A DNA stretch of 64,000 nt from Streptomyces sp. NBC_01288 (GCF_035982055.1 NZ_CP108427.1:10043001-10107000); one strand, 5' to 3'. Shown: positions 1 to 8,577, numbered from the stretch's first letter. A program made the numbers and translations. Notes: generated by a model from the letters alone, not told the origin.

Positions 1-1
1 C

Positions 2-868
2 GCGGGCGGCCTGGCCCGCCATGTGCTGTGCTTCCGCACGGTCTGGGAGGCGTCGTACGGCGAACTCGTGCGCCGCGGCCGGATCGCGCAGAACGCGCCG
101 CGCCAACTGGACGGCTGGATGAAGCCGTTCGGGGCGATCTCGGCCGCCCACACCCTCGCCCAGAACGCCCAACGCCACTTCCACCGCTACGGCACCACCC
201 GCGAGACCCTCGGCTGGATCGCCCTCAACCAGCGGGCCAACGCGGCACTCAACCCCACGGCGGTCTACCGCGATCCGATGACGATGGACGACTACCTCAA
301 CGCCCGTCCCATCACCACTCCGTTCGGCCTCTACGACTGTGACGTTCCCTGCGACGGAGCGGTCGCCGTGATCGTGTCGGCGGTGGACGCGGCCCAGGAC
401 CTCGCCCAACCGCCCGTCTACGTCGAGGCAGTTGGCACACAGATCCTGGAACGGCTCGAATGGGACCAGAGCACACTCACACACGAACCCCAAGTCCTCG
501 GCCAGTCCGCCCACTTGTGGTCCCGCACCGCGCTGCGCCCCGAAGACGTCGACGTGGCCGAGCTGTACGACGGCTTCACCTTCAACTGCCTTTCCTGGCT
601 GGAGGGGTTGGGGTTCTGCGGCATCGGCGAGGCCAAGGACTTCCTGGACGGAGGCAAGAACATCGCACGGGACGGCGTACTGCCCCTGAACACCCACGGC
701 GGACAGCTCTCCCACGGCCGCACCCACGGCATGGGACTGGTCCACGAGGCCATCACCCAACTGCGCGGCGCGGCCGGAGCACGCCAGATACCCGGCGCGC
801 GGGTCGCGGTGGCGAGCAGCGGCGGACTCACCCCGAGCGGCGTCATCCTCTTCCGGGCGGACGGATGA
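2..868 (+). CDS. Thiolase-fold lipid-transfer protein (Ltp2/SCP-x-like), 5' truncated
   Basis: The reading frame is already open at the left edge, so the true start lies outside the window. The C-terminal part has ELYDGF followed by a Leu-Gly-Phe-Cys segment, and a GGxLSxGRxHG stretch near the end in place of the GHPxGxxG histidine loop of classical thiolases. These marks are typical of the SCP-x/Ltp2 group, which in steroid side-chain catabolism cleaves beta-hydroxy- or beta-ketoacyl-CoA with a small DUF35 partner. No DUF35 gene is visible here; it would have to lie upstream. The stop overlaps the next start (ATGA), so it heads a transcript running through the hydrolase, DoxX and dehydrogenase genes. 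Family is clear; substrate is inferred. Confidence 0.85.
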   Translation, partial: AGGLARHVLCFRTVWEASYGELVRRGRIAQNAPRQLDGWMKPFGAISAAHTLAQNAQRHFHRYGTTRETLGWIALNQRANAALNPTAVYRDPMTMDDYLNARPITTPFGLYDCDVPCDGAVAVIVSAVDAAQDLAQPPVYVEAVGTQILERLEWDQSTLTHEPQVLGQSAHLWSRTALRPEDVDVAELYDGFTFNCLSWLEGLGFCGIGEAKDFLDGGKNIARDGVLPLNTHGGQLSHGRTHGMGLVHEAITQLRGAAGARQIPGARVAVASSGGLTPSGVILFRADG

Positions 869-1797
869 ACTCCCGTACCGCGGAGGTGGTTTCGCGCGTC
901 GTCGACGTCGACGGCATCCCCATGTCGGGGCTGCTGTGCGAGGTCCGCGAGCCGCGCGCGGTCGTCGTCGCCCTGCACGGGGGAGCGGTGACGTCGGGCT
1001 ACTTCGACTACCCGGACCAGCCCCGGCTGTCCCTCCTGCGCACCGCGGCGGCCCTGGGCTTCACCGTCGTCGCCATCGACCGCCCGGGATACGGCAGTTC
1101 GGCTCCGCACGGCGAGACCATGGCGTCGCCCGCGCGGCGCGTCGACCTCGCCTACGCGGCGGTGGACCGGCTGCTGGCCTCGCGTCCGCGCGGAGCGGGA
1201 CTGTTCCTCTGGGCGCACTCGATCGGCTGCGCCCTGGGTGTGCACATGGCCGGCGACGAACGCCGGAACGACCTTCTCGGCCTGGAGATCGCCGGTACCG
1301 GACGCCACCACGCGCCCGGCGCCGTCGAGATCCTCGACTTCCGACGGCGTGACCCGGCCGTGCCGCGACGGTCCGGTCCCGGGCTGCGCGACCTGCTGTG
1401 GGAACCGGCGCGCCTGTACCCGGACGAGGTCATCGGCGCGCCCCGGATCCAGTCACCGGGTCCGCCGTACGAGTCGACCGTCGCCCGGCGCTGGCCACGG
1501 GAGTTCGCCGAAGTCGCCGCCCGCGTACGGATTCCCGTCCACTACACGCTCGGCGACCACGAACGCGTGTGGAGTTCCGGGCCCGAGGCCATGGCCGATA
1601 TCGCGAGCCTGTTCACCGACTCCCCGCGGGTCGTCACCGACGAACAGGCCGACAGCGGCCACAACTTGAGCATCGGGCACACCGCGACCGGATACCACCT
1701 GAAGATCCTCTCGTTCGTCGAGGAGTGCGTTCTCGCATCCGAGAACCGTGGATACGACAACGACGGGATCGACCGTCTCCCGAGGAGGGCCGGATGA
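865..1797 (+). CDS. Alpha/beta hydrolase
   Basis: About 310 residues. An HGG oxyanion motif sits at residues 38-40, the nucleophile elbow AHSIG places the catalytic Ser at about 119, and a Gly-His near the C-terminus (SGHNLS) is the likely catalytic His. There is no signal peptide, so it should be cytoplasmic. The ATG was chosen because it overlaps the preceding TGA by four bases, a common coupled arrangement; the open frame extends further upstream but only as a shadow of the thiolase-like gene. In this setting it may hydrolyse an ester, lactone or ring-cleavage intermediate of the pathway. That role is inference; the fold assignment is firm. Confidence 0.85.
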   Translation: MNSRTAEVVSRVVDVDGIPMSGLLCEVREPRAVVVALHGGAVTSGYFDYPDQPRLSLLRTAAALGFTVVAIDRPGYGSSAPHGETMASPARRVDLAYAAVDRLLASRPRGAGLFLWAHSIGCALGVHMAGDERRNDLLGLEIAGTGRHHAPGAVEILDFRRRDPAVPRRSGPGLRDLLWEPARLYPDEVIGAPRIQSPGPPYESTVARRWPREFAEVAARVRIPVHYTLGDHERVWSSGPEAMADIASLFTDSPRVVTDEQADSGHNLSIGHTATGYHLKILSFVEECVLASENRGYDNDGIDRLPRRAG

Positions 1798-2477
1798 GTG
1801 ACGCCGACGTCGCGGTACTGCTGCTCGTACGCGTGGTCGTAGGACTGATCATGATCATGCACGGGCTGAACCACTGGCGCGGCGGCGGCCGCATCGAGGG
1901 CACGGCCCGCTGGTTCACCGGACTCGGCCTGAGACAGGGCGTGTTGCAGGCCTGGGCGAGCGTGCTCACCGAGGTCGGCGCGGGCGTTCTCCTCGTCCTG
2001 GGCCTGCTCACCCCGCTGGCCTGCGCGGCCGTGATCTCCGTGATGCTGGTCGCGGGGCTGCTCGCCCACCGGCCCAACGGCTTCTTCGTCTTCAAGGACG
2101 GCTACGAGTACGTCCTCACGCTCGCGGTCGTCGCCCTGGCCCTCGCGGTACTGGGCCCCGGGCGTTGGTCCGTCGACCACGCGGCTGGCATCGACCTCAC
2201 CGGCTGGACCGGCGGCGGCATCGCGCTGGGCGCGGCCGTGGTGGCGACCGGGGGACTGCTGGGCACGTTCTGGCGACCGGAGCCGAAGGGTGACGCCGAA
2301 CCCGAGGCGGGCGCGGAGGTGGGAGCCGAGCCGGAGGCCGGCGCCGAGATCACGTCGCGCGCCGGGTCGAAGGCTGCCGCCGAGCCTCAGAGCGTGGCCG
2401 AGCCGGACCCCGACGTGGCGCCGTCGCCGCCGGAGTCCGGGAACACCCCCGAGTCGGTCGATCAGGAGGCCCGCTGA
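1794..2477 (+). CDS. DoxX-family membrane protein with acidic repeat tail
   Basis: About 227 residues. The first two thirds hold four hydrophobic segments and a 'MHGLNHWRGGG' stretch after the first helix, as in DoxX/DoxD-like inner-membrane proteins, which are thought to work in quinone or thiol redox systems. The last 60 or so residues are a low-complexity tail rich in Glu, Ala, Gly and Pro, with imperfect EAGAE/EPEAGAE repeats; this tail is unusual for the family and is probably cytosolic and disordered. The start overlaps the stop of the hydrolase gene and its stop overlaps the next start, so it is in the same transcript. The biochemical role is unknown. Confidence 0.8.
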   Translation: MSDADVAVLLLVRVVVGLIMIMHGLNHWRGGGRIEGTARWFTGLGLRQGVLQAWASVLTEVGAGVLLVLGLLTPLACAAVISVMLVAGLLAHRPNGFFVFKDGYEYVLTLAVVALALAVLGPGRWSVDHAAGIDLTGWTGGGIALGAAVVATGGLLGTFWRPEPKGDAEPEAGAEVGAEPEAGAEITSRAGSKAAAEPQSVAEPDPDVAPSPPESGNTPESVDQEAR

Positions 2478-3328
2478 TGCGTGTCGGATTCATCGGGCTG
2501 GGCAGCCAGGGCGCTCCCATGGCGCGCCGGATCGTCGAGGCGGGTTTCGCCACGACGCTCTGGGCACGCCGCCCGGCCACGCTCGCCGCGTTCGCGGACA
2601 CGGCCGCTCAGCGGGCCACGTCGCCCGTCGAACTGGCCGCCGCCAGCGACCTGGTGTGCGTCTGTGTCGTGGACGACGCCGATGTCGAGCAGGTCGTCAC
2701 GGGCGAGCAGGGCGTGCTCAGAGGTCTGCGCCGGGGCGGGGTGATCGCCGTACACAGCACCGTCCACCCCGACACGTGCCGGCGGCTCGCCGAGCGGGCC
2801 AAGGTGCACGGCGTCTCCGTGGTCGACGCACCCGTCAGCGGCGGCGGAAAGGCCGCCGCCGAGGGCCGGCTGCTGGTGATGGCGGGCGGCGAGTCCGGCA
2901 CGGTCGCGTACTGCCGCAAGGTGTTCGAGACGTTCGGCGATCCCGTCGTCCACATGGGGTCGCTCGGATCGGGACAGATCGCCAAACTTCTCAACAACCT
3001 GCTGTTCACCGCGAACTTGGCGACCGCGGCTGACACACTCGCTCTGGCGCCGGGGTTCGGCATCGACCGTGGCGCCCTCGCCGAAGTCGTCCTGCACGGC
3101 AGCGGATCGAGTTTCGCGCTCGACCGGGTGAAGGCCGCGGGCGGCACGCTGGACCGGCTCGCCGAGCGCGCCGGACCGCTGCTGCGCAAGGACGTGCGGC
3201 TGCTCGCCGACCTCGCCGACTCGGCCGGCGCCCCGACGGGCACCGTGCTGACGGCGGCCGACGCGGCCCTCGACCACATGGGCCAAGGGCGCCTGGCGAC
3301 ATCCTCAACTCCCGCTCCACGAAAGTGA
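2477..3328 (+). CDS. NAD(P)-dependent beta-hydroxyacid dehydrogenase (3-HIBADH family)
   Basis: About 283 residues, the usual length for 3-hydroxyisobutyrate dehydrogenase relatives. The N-terminal Rossmann motif GFIGLGSQG covers residues 4-12, the substrate loop APVSGG ends near 123, and the catalytic Lys of the G-x-G-x-x-x-K segment is at about 170. The family oxidises a beta-hydroxy group of short hydroxy acids with NAD(P)+. It is translationally coupled to the DoxX gene through a TGATG overlap. Here it may oxidise a small hydroxy-acid fragment released by the pathway; substrate unproven. Confidence 0.85.
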   Translation: MRVGFIGLGSQGAPMARRIVEAGFATTLWARRPATLAAFADTAAQRATSPVELAAASDLVCVCVVDDADVEQVVTGEQGVLRGLRRGGVIAVHSTVHPDTCRRLAERAKVHGVSVVDAPVSGGGKAAAEGRLLVMAGGESGTVAYCRKVFETFGDPVVHMGSLGSGQIAKLLNNLLFTANLATAADTLALAPGFGIDRGALAEVVLHGSGSSFALDRVKAAGGTLDRLAERAGPLLRKDVRLLADLADSAGAPTGTVLTAADAALDHMGQGRLATSSTPAPRK

Positions 3329-3398
3329 AAACGAGCTTCTCGCCACCGGAGAACATTGATATCGTCGCTCGTCGTCAGACTGGTGACGGAAGGGAACC

Positions 3399-4727
3399 GT
3401 GCACACCGTGAAGGACTTCGAGGCGATCGACTTCTTCCAGGACGACGAAGTCGTCGCGGACCCCTACCCCTACTTGGCGGCCCTGCGCGGGAAGTGCCCG
3501 GTGCAACGCGAGAGCCACCACGACGTGACGATGGTGACCGGGTACGACGAGGCGATCCAGGTCCTCAACGACTCCGACACCTTCTCGTCCTGCATCTCGG
3601 TGACCGGCCCCTTCCCCGGGTTCCCGGTCCCGCTCGTCGGCGACGACGTCAGCGCGCTGATCGAGCAGTACCGCGACCAGCTCCCGATGAGCGACCAGTT
3701 GCCGACGCTCGACGCCCCCATGCACACGGACCACCGCGGACTGCTGATGCGGCTGATCACCCCGCGCCGCCTCAAGGAGAACGAGGCGTCGATGTGGCAC
3801 CTCGCCGACGCCCAGCTGGACGCGTATCTCGCCACCGGCGAGGGCGACTTCATCAGCGGGTTCGCCGGTCCCTTCACCCTGCGGGTCATCGCCGATCTGC
3901 TCGGCGTGCCCGACGAGGACCGCAACACGTTCGTGGAGGGCCTTGAGCACCAGCCGCGGGGCGGCATCGGGAGCACGGACGGCGAGGTGGCGCACTCGCC
4001 GCTGGAGTACCTGTACGGGCAGTTCTCGGCCTATGTCGAGGACCGACGCCGCGAACCGCGCGAGGACGTGATCACGGGTCTCGCCACCGCGAAGTTCCCC
4101 GACGGCTCGACCCCCGACGTCGCCGACGTGGCGCGCGTCGCCACCAACCTCTTCGCGGCCGGCCAGGAGACCACCGTCCGGCTGCTGAGCAACGCGCTCA
4201 AGATGATCGCCGAAGACCCCGATCTTCAGCACCTGCTGCGCACCGAGCGCGACCGCATCCCCAACTTCGTCGAAGAGGTGCTGCGCACGGAGAGCCCCAT
4301 CAAGGGCGACTTCCGGCTCTCTCGCGTACCGTCCACGGTCGGCGGCGTCGACATCCCCGCCGGCACCACCGTCATGGTCCTCAACGGCGCCGCGAACCGC
4401 GATCCGCGCCACTTCGAGGACCCGGAGGTCTTCGACCCGGCCCGCGCCAACGCCCGCCACCACCTGGCCTTCGGCCGCGGTCCGCACACCTGCCCCGGCG
4501 CCCCGCTGGCCCGCGCCGAGGGCCGGGTGGGCATCGAGCGCATGCTCGACCGCACGACGGACATCAGGATCTCGGAGAACGTGCACGGCCCTGCCGACGC
4601 GCGGAACTTCCGTTACCTGCCGACGTACATCCTGCGCGGACTCACCCATCTCAACCTGGAGTTCACGCTCGCCGAGGAGTCCGAGAGGTCCGAGGGCTCT
4701 GCGGGGTCCGAGGGGGCCACCCGATGA
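3399..4727 (+). CDS. Cytochrome P450
   Basis: A complete P450 of 442 residues. The I-helix oxygen motif AGQET is at 254-258, the ExxR pair at Glu293/Arg296, and the haem loop FGRGPHTCPG places the ligand Cys at about 365. It has no membrane anchor, as expected for soluble bacterial P450s that take electrons from a small ferredoxin, and such a ferredoxin is encoded immediately downstream with a four-base overlap. The GTG start at 3399 follows a GGAAGGGA ribosome-binding site; no better start is seen. The 70-base gap upstream suggests its own promoter. It probably hydroxylates the pathway substrate; which carbon and compound cannot be told from sequence. Confidence 0.93.
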   Translation: MHTVKDFEAIDFFQDDEVVADPYPYLAALRGKCPVQRESHHDVTMVTGYDEAIQVLNDSDTFSSCISVTGPFPGFPVPLVGDDVSALIEQYRDQLPMSDQLPTLDAPMHTDHRGLLMRLITPRRLKENEASMWHLADAQLDAYLATGEGDFISGFAGPFTLRVIADLLGVPDEDRNTFVEGLEHQPRGGIGSTDGEVAHSPLEYLYGQFSAYVEDRRREPREDVITGLATAKFPDGSTPDVADVARVATNLFAAGQETTVRLLSNALKMIAEDPDLQHLLRTERDRIPNFVEEVLRTESPIKGDFRLSRVPSTVGGVDIPAGTTVMVLNGAANRDPRHFEDPEVFDPARANARHHLAFGRGPHTCPGAPLARAEGRVGIERMLDRTTDIRISENVHGPADARNFRYLPTYILRGLTHLNLEFTLAEESERSEGSAGSEGATR

Positions 4728-4912
4728 AAGCCGTCGTCGACACGGACCGTTGCCGGGGCCACGGGATCTGCTGGTCCATCTGCCCCGAGGTGTTCGACCT
4801 GACCGACGACGGTTACGCCGAGGTGCTGACCCCCGAGGTCCCCGCCGAGTACGAGGACCAGGTCCGCACGGCCATCGGCAGCTGTCCCGAGCGCGCGATC
4901 ACAGTGAGCTGA
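4724..4912 (+). CDS. Small iron-sulfur ferredoxin partnering the P450
   Basis: 62 residues. Cluster ligands Cys10, Cys16 and Cys54 (followed by Pro) are present, with Cys20-Pro as in C-x3-CP ferredoxins. The position normally held by the second Cys of CxxCxxC is His13, a substitution known in actinobacterial P450 redox partners that usually carry a [3Fe-4S] centre. The start overlaps the P450 stop (ATGA), so the two are co-translated and the protein very likely feeds electrons to that P450. The reductase that reduces it is not adjacent; the KshB-like reductase at 7512-8552 is one candidate but is of a different architecture. Confidence 0.92.
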   Translation: MKAVVDTDRCRGHGICWSICPEVFDLTDDGYAEVLTPEVPAEYEDQVRTAIGSCPERAITVS

Positions 4913-4922
4913 GGAGAACCGG

Positions 4923-5234
4923 ATGCCCAAGGGGTACGTCATCCTGACCGAGTCCATCAACGACCCGGCCGGGATGGACGCCTACAGCCGGGCGGCCGGT
5001 GCGTCGATGGCCGAGGGCGGAGCCTCCGTCCTCGCGGTCGACGGCCGGCCGGAGCTCCTCGAAGGCGAGTGGCACGGCGACCGGACCGTCGTTCTCGAAT
5101 TCGAGAGCGCCGAAGCCGCGCGTGCGTGGTACGAGTCGGAGGCGTACGAGCGGGCGAAGCCCCTGCGGCAGGCCGCGGCCGACACGAACGTCGTGATCAT
5201 CGCGGGCTTCGAGCCGCCGTCCCGGGGTGCGTGA
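4923..5234 (+). CDS. DUF1330-family protein
   Basis: 103 residues with the DUF1330 pattern: an N-terminal beta strand (GYVILTESI), a central Leu-Glu-Gly-Glu-Trp segment and a WYESEAYERAKPLR segment. DUF1330 proteins adopt a dimeric ferredoxin-like alpha/beta barrel (Dabb relatives) and are often encoded beside catabolic genes; the activity is not known. It begins ten bases after the ferredoxin stop with a GAGGAG ribosome-binding site, so it closes the P450 operon ahead of a strong hairpin. Confidence 0.8.
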   Translation: MPKGYVILTESINDPAGMDAYSRAAGASMAEGGASVLAVDGRPELLEGEWHGDRTVVLEFESAEAARAWYESEAYERAKPLRQAAADTNVVIIAGFEPPSRGA

Positions 5235-5259
5235 GAGGGCACCGTCCGGAGTGTTGTCA

Positions 5260-5288
5260 CCGGGCCCCGGCTGCTGCCGGCGGCCCGG
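5260..5288 (+). terminator. Terminator-like hairpin after the P450 operon
   Basis: An 11-base GC-only arm (5260-5270), a six-base CTGCTG loop and a matching right arm (5277-5288) with a single bulged C. It sits just after the DUF1330 stop in a 210-base gap that otherwise shows nothing but the TetR leader. There is no T-tract, as is usual in Streptomyces. Confidence 0.6.
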
Positions 5289-5444
5289 TCCGCGTACACC
5301 CGCCCTCCCGACACCCTCCCGACCGCGACGACCGGCCCCGGCGCCGCCGTACGGTCAATGGTTCCGCTATGGCCGGAAGGGTCGCCCGATCGCGACGGCA
5401 ACCGTAATGTCACATGGGTGTTGCCGGGGTGGAAGGGGTGCTCA

Positions 5445-6017
5445 ATGACGACGGCCCGACACGAGGAGATTCTTGTCGCCGCGCTGGGGGTGTTCGCCGA
5501 GCGGGGCTACAAGAAGGCATCCATCGACGCCGTGGCCGAGCGCGCCGGCCTGACCCGACAGGGCGTACTGCACTACTTCCCCAGCAAGAAGCGGCTTCTC
5601 CTCGCCCTCGTCCAGCTCCGCGAGGACCTCGCCCGCGAGCACCTGGCCGCCCTGCACACGGACACCGGCGACGATCTGCCCGGGCTGCTCGCCGAGGTCA
5701 TCACCTACGACCACAAGAATCCCGGTCTCGCCCAGATACACAGCGTTCTCGTGGCCGAGGGCGTCACCGGCAGCGACGAGGCACAGCGGTTCTGCCACGA
5801 CTACTACCGGGCGATCCAGGACCACACCGTCGAGCACCTCACCGCGCTCTACGGCGACCGCGTACCCAGCGGCCTGACCCCCCGAGCCGCCGCCACCGCC
5901 GTGGTGGCGATGCTCGAAGGGGTCCAGCAGCAGTGGATGCTCGACGAGGAGCAGACCGACTACCCCGAGATCATCCGCGATGTCATGGGCGTGCTGCTCG
6001 GGCCCACGCCTGTATGA
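5445..6017 (+). CDS. TetR-family transcriptional regulator
   Basis: 190 residues. The N-terminal helix-turn-helix spans about residues 8-55 (FAERGYKKASIDAVAERAG, then TRQGVLHYFPSKK), followed by an all-helical ligand domain. The ATG at 5445 follows GGAAGG and fits the family's usual N-terminus; an upstream in-frame ATG at 5358 would add a non-homologous leader. TetR regulators of acyl-CoA catabolic regulons (KstR, KstR2, FadR types) are usually released by CoA thioesters. It is one candidate for binding the repeated GAGAATnnnATTCTC sites in this window, but no such site lies in its own leader. Its 3' end overlaps the convergent gene by 35 bases. Confidence 0.92.
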   Translation: MTTARHEEILVAALGVFAERGYKKASIDAVAERAGLTRQGVLHYFPSKKRLLLALVQLREDLAREHLAALHTDTGDDLPGLLAEVITYDHKNPGLAQIHSVLVAEGVTGSDEAQRFCHDYYRAIQDHTVEHLTALYGDRVPSGLTPRAAATAVVAMLEGVQQQWMLDEEQTDYPEIIRDVMGVLLGPTPV

Positions 6018-6795
6018 AATCCGCCATCGCCGTGACGCTCTCGGGATGCAGACTCACCGCGTCCGGCCGCACCCGGAGATCCACCGTGACACCGGAGTGC
6101 GCCGCACGGGCCGCGAACGACAGCGAGTCGTCCAGCAGCGGATCGGTACCGGCGACCAGAAGCTGGATCGGCGGCAGCCCGTGCAGGTTGGCGTGCAGCG
6201 GGCTGAGCAGCGGGTTGGTCCGGTCGGCGCCGCCCGCGAACCGGGCCGCGTGCAACCGGAGTTCGTCGATGTCGAAGCCCGGATCGGCCGCCGCGTTGAA
6301 CAGCAGACTCGGCGCGTCCAACGTCAGATCGAGCAGCGCCGAGATCAGCACCGCACAGTCCGGCTCCGGCGCCCCCATGTCCCGCAGCCGCACCAGCAGC
6401 GAGGCCGCGAGCCCGGCCCCCAACCGCTCACCGGCCAGCGCGACCGGACCACGCGCCTGACACGAGCTGTATACGGCGTGCACGTCGTCCAGCGCCCCCG
6501 GGAACGACGACCGATAGCGCGGGCACACCACAACTGCCCCTGTCCGCAGAGCGAGTCGCTCGGCCAGGTCCACCGCCGACTCCGGCGAACCCGACAACTG
6601 CCGGTCCCCGTGCAGATACAGGATCACGAGATCGCTCGCGTCCGACGGCCGTACGATCGGCCCCACCGGACTCGACTCGACCCGCACCCGCCCGTCACCG
6701 GCCGCCGCACGGTCCGTGTCCGCGCGTACGTCGGTCAGGTCGGTGCCGCTCAGGTCGGCGCTCGCTCCGGTCGCCCCAACTCGTGTGTCACCCAC
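5983..6795 (-). CDS. Alpha/beta hydrolase (HSL/esterase family) with degenerate active site
   Basis: 270 residues resembling hormone-sensitive-lipase-type esterases. The oxyanion HGG is HGD at 62-64, and the nucleophile elbow normally GDSAGG reads GERLGAG at 122-128, so Arg124 occupies the catalytic Ser position. The acid (GTDPLLDD, Asp218) and a C-terminal His (about 250) remain. On sequence it should not be a serine esterase and may be a binding or regulatory pseudo-enzyme. The GTG start overlaps the end of the upstream crotonase gene by eight bases, so it is the last gene of the leftward operon starting at 8552. The fold call is good; function is unknown. Confidence 0.82.
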   Translation of the reverse strand: MGDTRVGATGASADLSGTDLTDVRADTDRAAAGDGRVRVESSPVGPIVRPSDASDLVILYLHGDRQLSGSPESAVDLAERLALRTGAVVVCPRYRSSFPGALDDVHAVYSSCQARGPVALAGERLGAGLAASLLVRLRDMGAPEPDCAVLISALLDLTLDAPSLLFNAAADPGFDIDELRLHAARFAGGADRTNPLLSPLHANLHGLPPIQLLVAGTDPLLDDSLSFAARAAHSGVTVDLRVRPDAVSLHPESVTAMADFIQAWARAARP

Positions 6796-7507
6796 GGGAC
6801 ATCACCCTCTCCGCTGCCTGCCAGTGCTCGTCGGACACCCAGAGGCGGGCGAAGGCGCGGGCCGCCTCCTCCTCCGGGACGGCTCCGCTCATCACGCGTT
6901 TGATCTCCCGCGCCGGATTGGTCGCCAGCGATCTGGCCAGGGTGCGCCAGCCCTCGGCGAACTCGGCGCGCGGCAGCACCAGTTCGAGCAGTCCCACGCG
7001 CTGGGCCTCGGCCGCGTCGAGCACGGTCCCGGCGCCCGCGAGCATCAACGCCCGTCCCTTGCCGACGAGTTGGGCAAGCCGCTCGGCGCCGCCCCACGCG
7101 GGCATGATGGCCAGGGCCACCTGGTTGAAGCCGATCCTGATGTCGTCGGCGGCGACCCGGATGTCGGCGGCCACCGCGACCTCGGCGCCGCCGCCGAACG
7201 CGTGGCCGTTCAACGCGGCGATCACCGGACCGGGGAAGGCCGCGATGCGATCGCAGATCCCCCTCATCCGCAGGGCCATGGCCATCGCGTCCTCCTCGGT
7301 CCGGATCGCACTCAGCTGTTTCAGGTCCCCGCCGGAGACGAACGCCCGGTCGCCGGCGCCCGTGATGACCAGCGCCTTGGCGCCCGCGGCCGCGTCGAGC
7401 GCCTTGTCCAGTTCGTCCATCGTGCTCGGGGCGATGGCGTTGCGGGCGTGCGGTCGGTCGATGGTGACGACCGCCAGGCCCTCGTCGAGTTCGAGATCTA
7501 CGTCCAT
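6788..7507 (-). CDS. Enoyl-CoA hydratase/isomerase (crotonase) family protein
   Basis: 239 residues, slightly short but complete for a crotonase. It has the first oxyanion segment (SGGDLKQL, about residues 58-65) and the second, GHAFGGGAEVAVAADIRVA, near residues 100-118. The usual PEI/xGxxP catalytic region reads FNQVALAIMPAWGGAERL, so the acidic residues of hydratases are not in their standard places; isomerase or other crotonase chemistry is possible. It lies between the KshB-like reductase (four bases upstream) and the degenerate hydrolase, in one leftward transcript. Confidence 0.88.
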   Translation of the reverse strand: MDVDLELDEGLAVVTIDRPHARNAIAPSTMDELDKALDAAAGAKALVITGAGDRAFVSGGDLKQLSAIRTEEDAMAMALRMRGICDRIAAFPGPVIAALNGHAFGGGAEVAVAADIRVAADDIRIGFNQVALAIMPAWGGAERLAQLVGKGRALMLAGAGTVLDAAEAQRVGLLELVLPRAEFAEGWRTLARSLATNPAREIKRVMSGAVPEEEAARAFARLWVSDEHWQAAERVMSRG

Positions 7508-7511
7508 GGCC

Positions 7512-8552
7512 TCAGTCCTCGTATTCCACAGTGACGTGCGGTGTGGTCGGCTCGCCCTGGCAGGTCAGGACCCAGCCATCGGCGATCTCGTCGTCGTCGA
7601 GCGCGTTGTTGACGCGCATCTTGGCCTCGCCCTCGGTGACTTGGGCGATGCAGGTGGCGCAGTTCCCGGCCTCGCAGGAGAACGGCGGCGCCAGACCCGC
7701 GCGACGCGCGCTCTCCAGGAACGTCTCGCCGGAGCGCTGCGCGAGCGTGTGCCGCTTGCCGGAGAGCACGAGCGTGAGGGTGCCCTCCTGCTCGGGCGGC
7801 TCCTCGGGTTCCTGCTCGGGGTTCTCGTGGAGCGGGCGATCGGTGGCGGCCTGCGCGAACCGCTCGACGAAGATCCGCTCCGGGGCGACTCCGTGGGCGA
7901 GAAGCGCGTTCTCCACCAACTCCATGAAGGGCGCGGGCCCGCAGAGGTAGAAATCCGCCTCCCTGGTGTCGCCCGCGAACTCCCGGACCTGGTCCGCGGT
8001 GACGAACCCCTCCCGGTCGTCGAGGTGGTGCCGGACCTCGAACCGGTGCGGATACCGCTCGGCCAACTCGCCCAGCGCGGCGGCGAAGATGACGGAACCG
8101 GCGTCCCGGTCGGCGGCCAGGACCCGCACCCGGCGCCCGCTGCCGGCCAGCGCCGACTTGGCGAGCGACAGGATCGGCGTGATCCCGCTGCCCCCGCAGA
8201 ACGCCACCACCGGAGCCGCCAACTCCCGTGCCCCGCCCGCCTCGTCGCCCTCCCGCAGACAGAACACCCCTGCTGGAAGCGTGGTTTCGACGACGTCGCC
8301 GGGCGCGAGATGGTCGTGCATCCAGTTGGACACCAGACCCCCCGGAACCCGCTTCACCGTCGTCATCAGCTCGGCGTCCGTCTCCGGCGAACTGGACATG
8401 GAGTAACTGCGCAGCGTGCCACAGGCCTTGATCGTCACGAACTGGCCCGCCCGGTACGGGAAGGGCGCGTCGAGTACGTACGTCCGTGTGTCGGGCGTCT
8501 CCTGGATGATCCGTGTGATCCGCACCGGGTGGAACCCGTGGTCTCGTCCCAT
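7512..8552 (-). CDS. KshB-like FAD/[2Fe-2S] oxygenase reductase
   Basis: 346 residues in the order FAD domain, NAD domain, plant-type [2Fe-2S] ferredoxin. The flavin motif RSYSMSSSP is at 48-56, the NAD motif GGSGITP at 120-126, and CGPAPFM follows in the NAD domain. Cluster ligands are Cys293, Cys298, Cys301 and Cys331. This layout and the flanking residues match the reductase of 3-ketosteroid 9-alpha-hydroxylase (KshB) and phenylacetyl-CoA epoxidase reductase PaaE. No Rieske oxygenase (KshA) or PaaABC genes are in the window, so its partner is unknown. It heads a leftward operon, divergent from the ligase at 8617 across a possible operator. Confidence 0.9.
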   Translation of the reverse strand: MGRDHGFHPVRITRIIQETPDTRTYVLDAPFPYRAGQFVTIKACGTLRSYSMSSSPETDAELMTTVKRVPGGLVSNWMHDHLAPGDVVETTLPAGVFCLREGDEAGGARELAAPVVAFCGGSGITPILSLAKSALAGSGRRVRVLAADRDAGSVIFAAALGELAERYPHRFEVRHHLDDREGFVTADQVREFAGDTREADFYLCGPAPFMELVENALLAHGVAPERIFVERFAQAATDRPLHENPEQEPEEPPEQEGTLTLVLSGKRHTLAQRSGETFLESARRAGLAPPFSCEAGNCATCIAQVTEGEAKMRVNNALDDDEIADGWVLTCQGEPTTPHVTVEYED

Positions 8553-8577
8553 GTATGGAATTTACCTTCTCGCTCTG

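Noticed and set aside
7512..8552. Naming the reductase KshB outright
   Set aside because: PaaE and other aromatic-oxygenase reductases share the same domain order, and no KshA partner is present.
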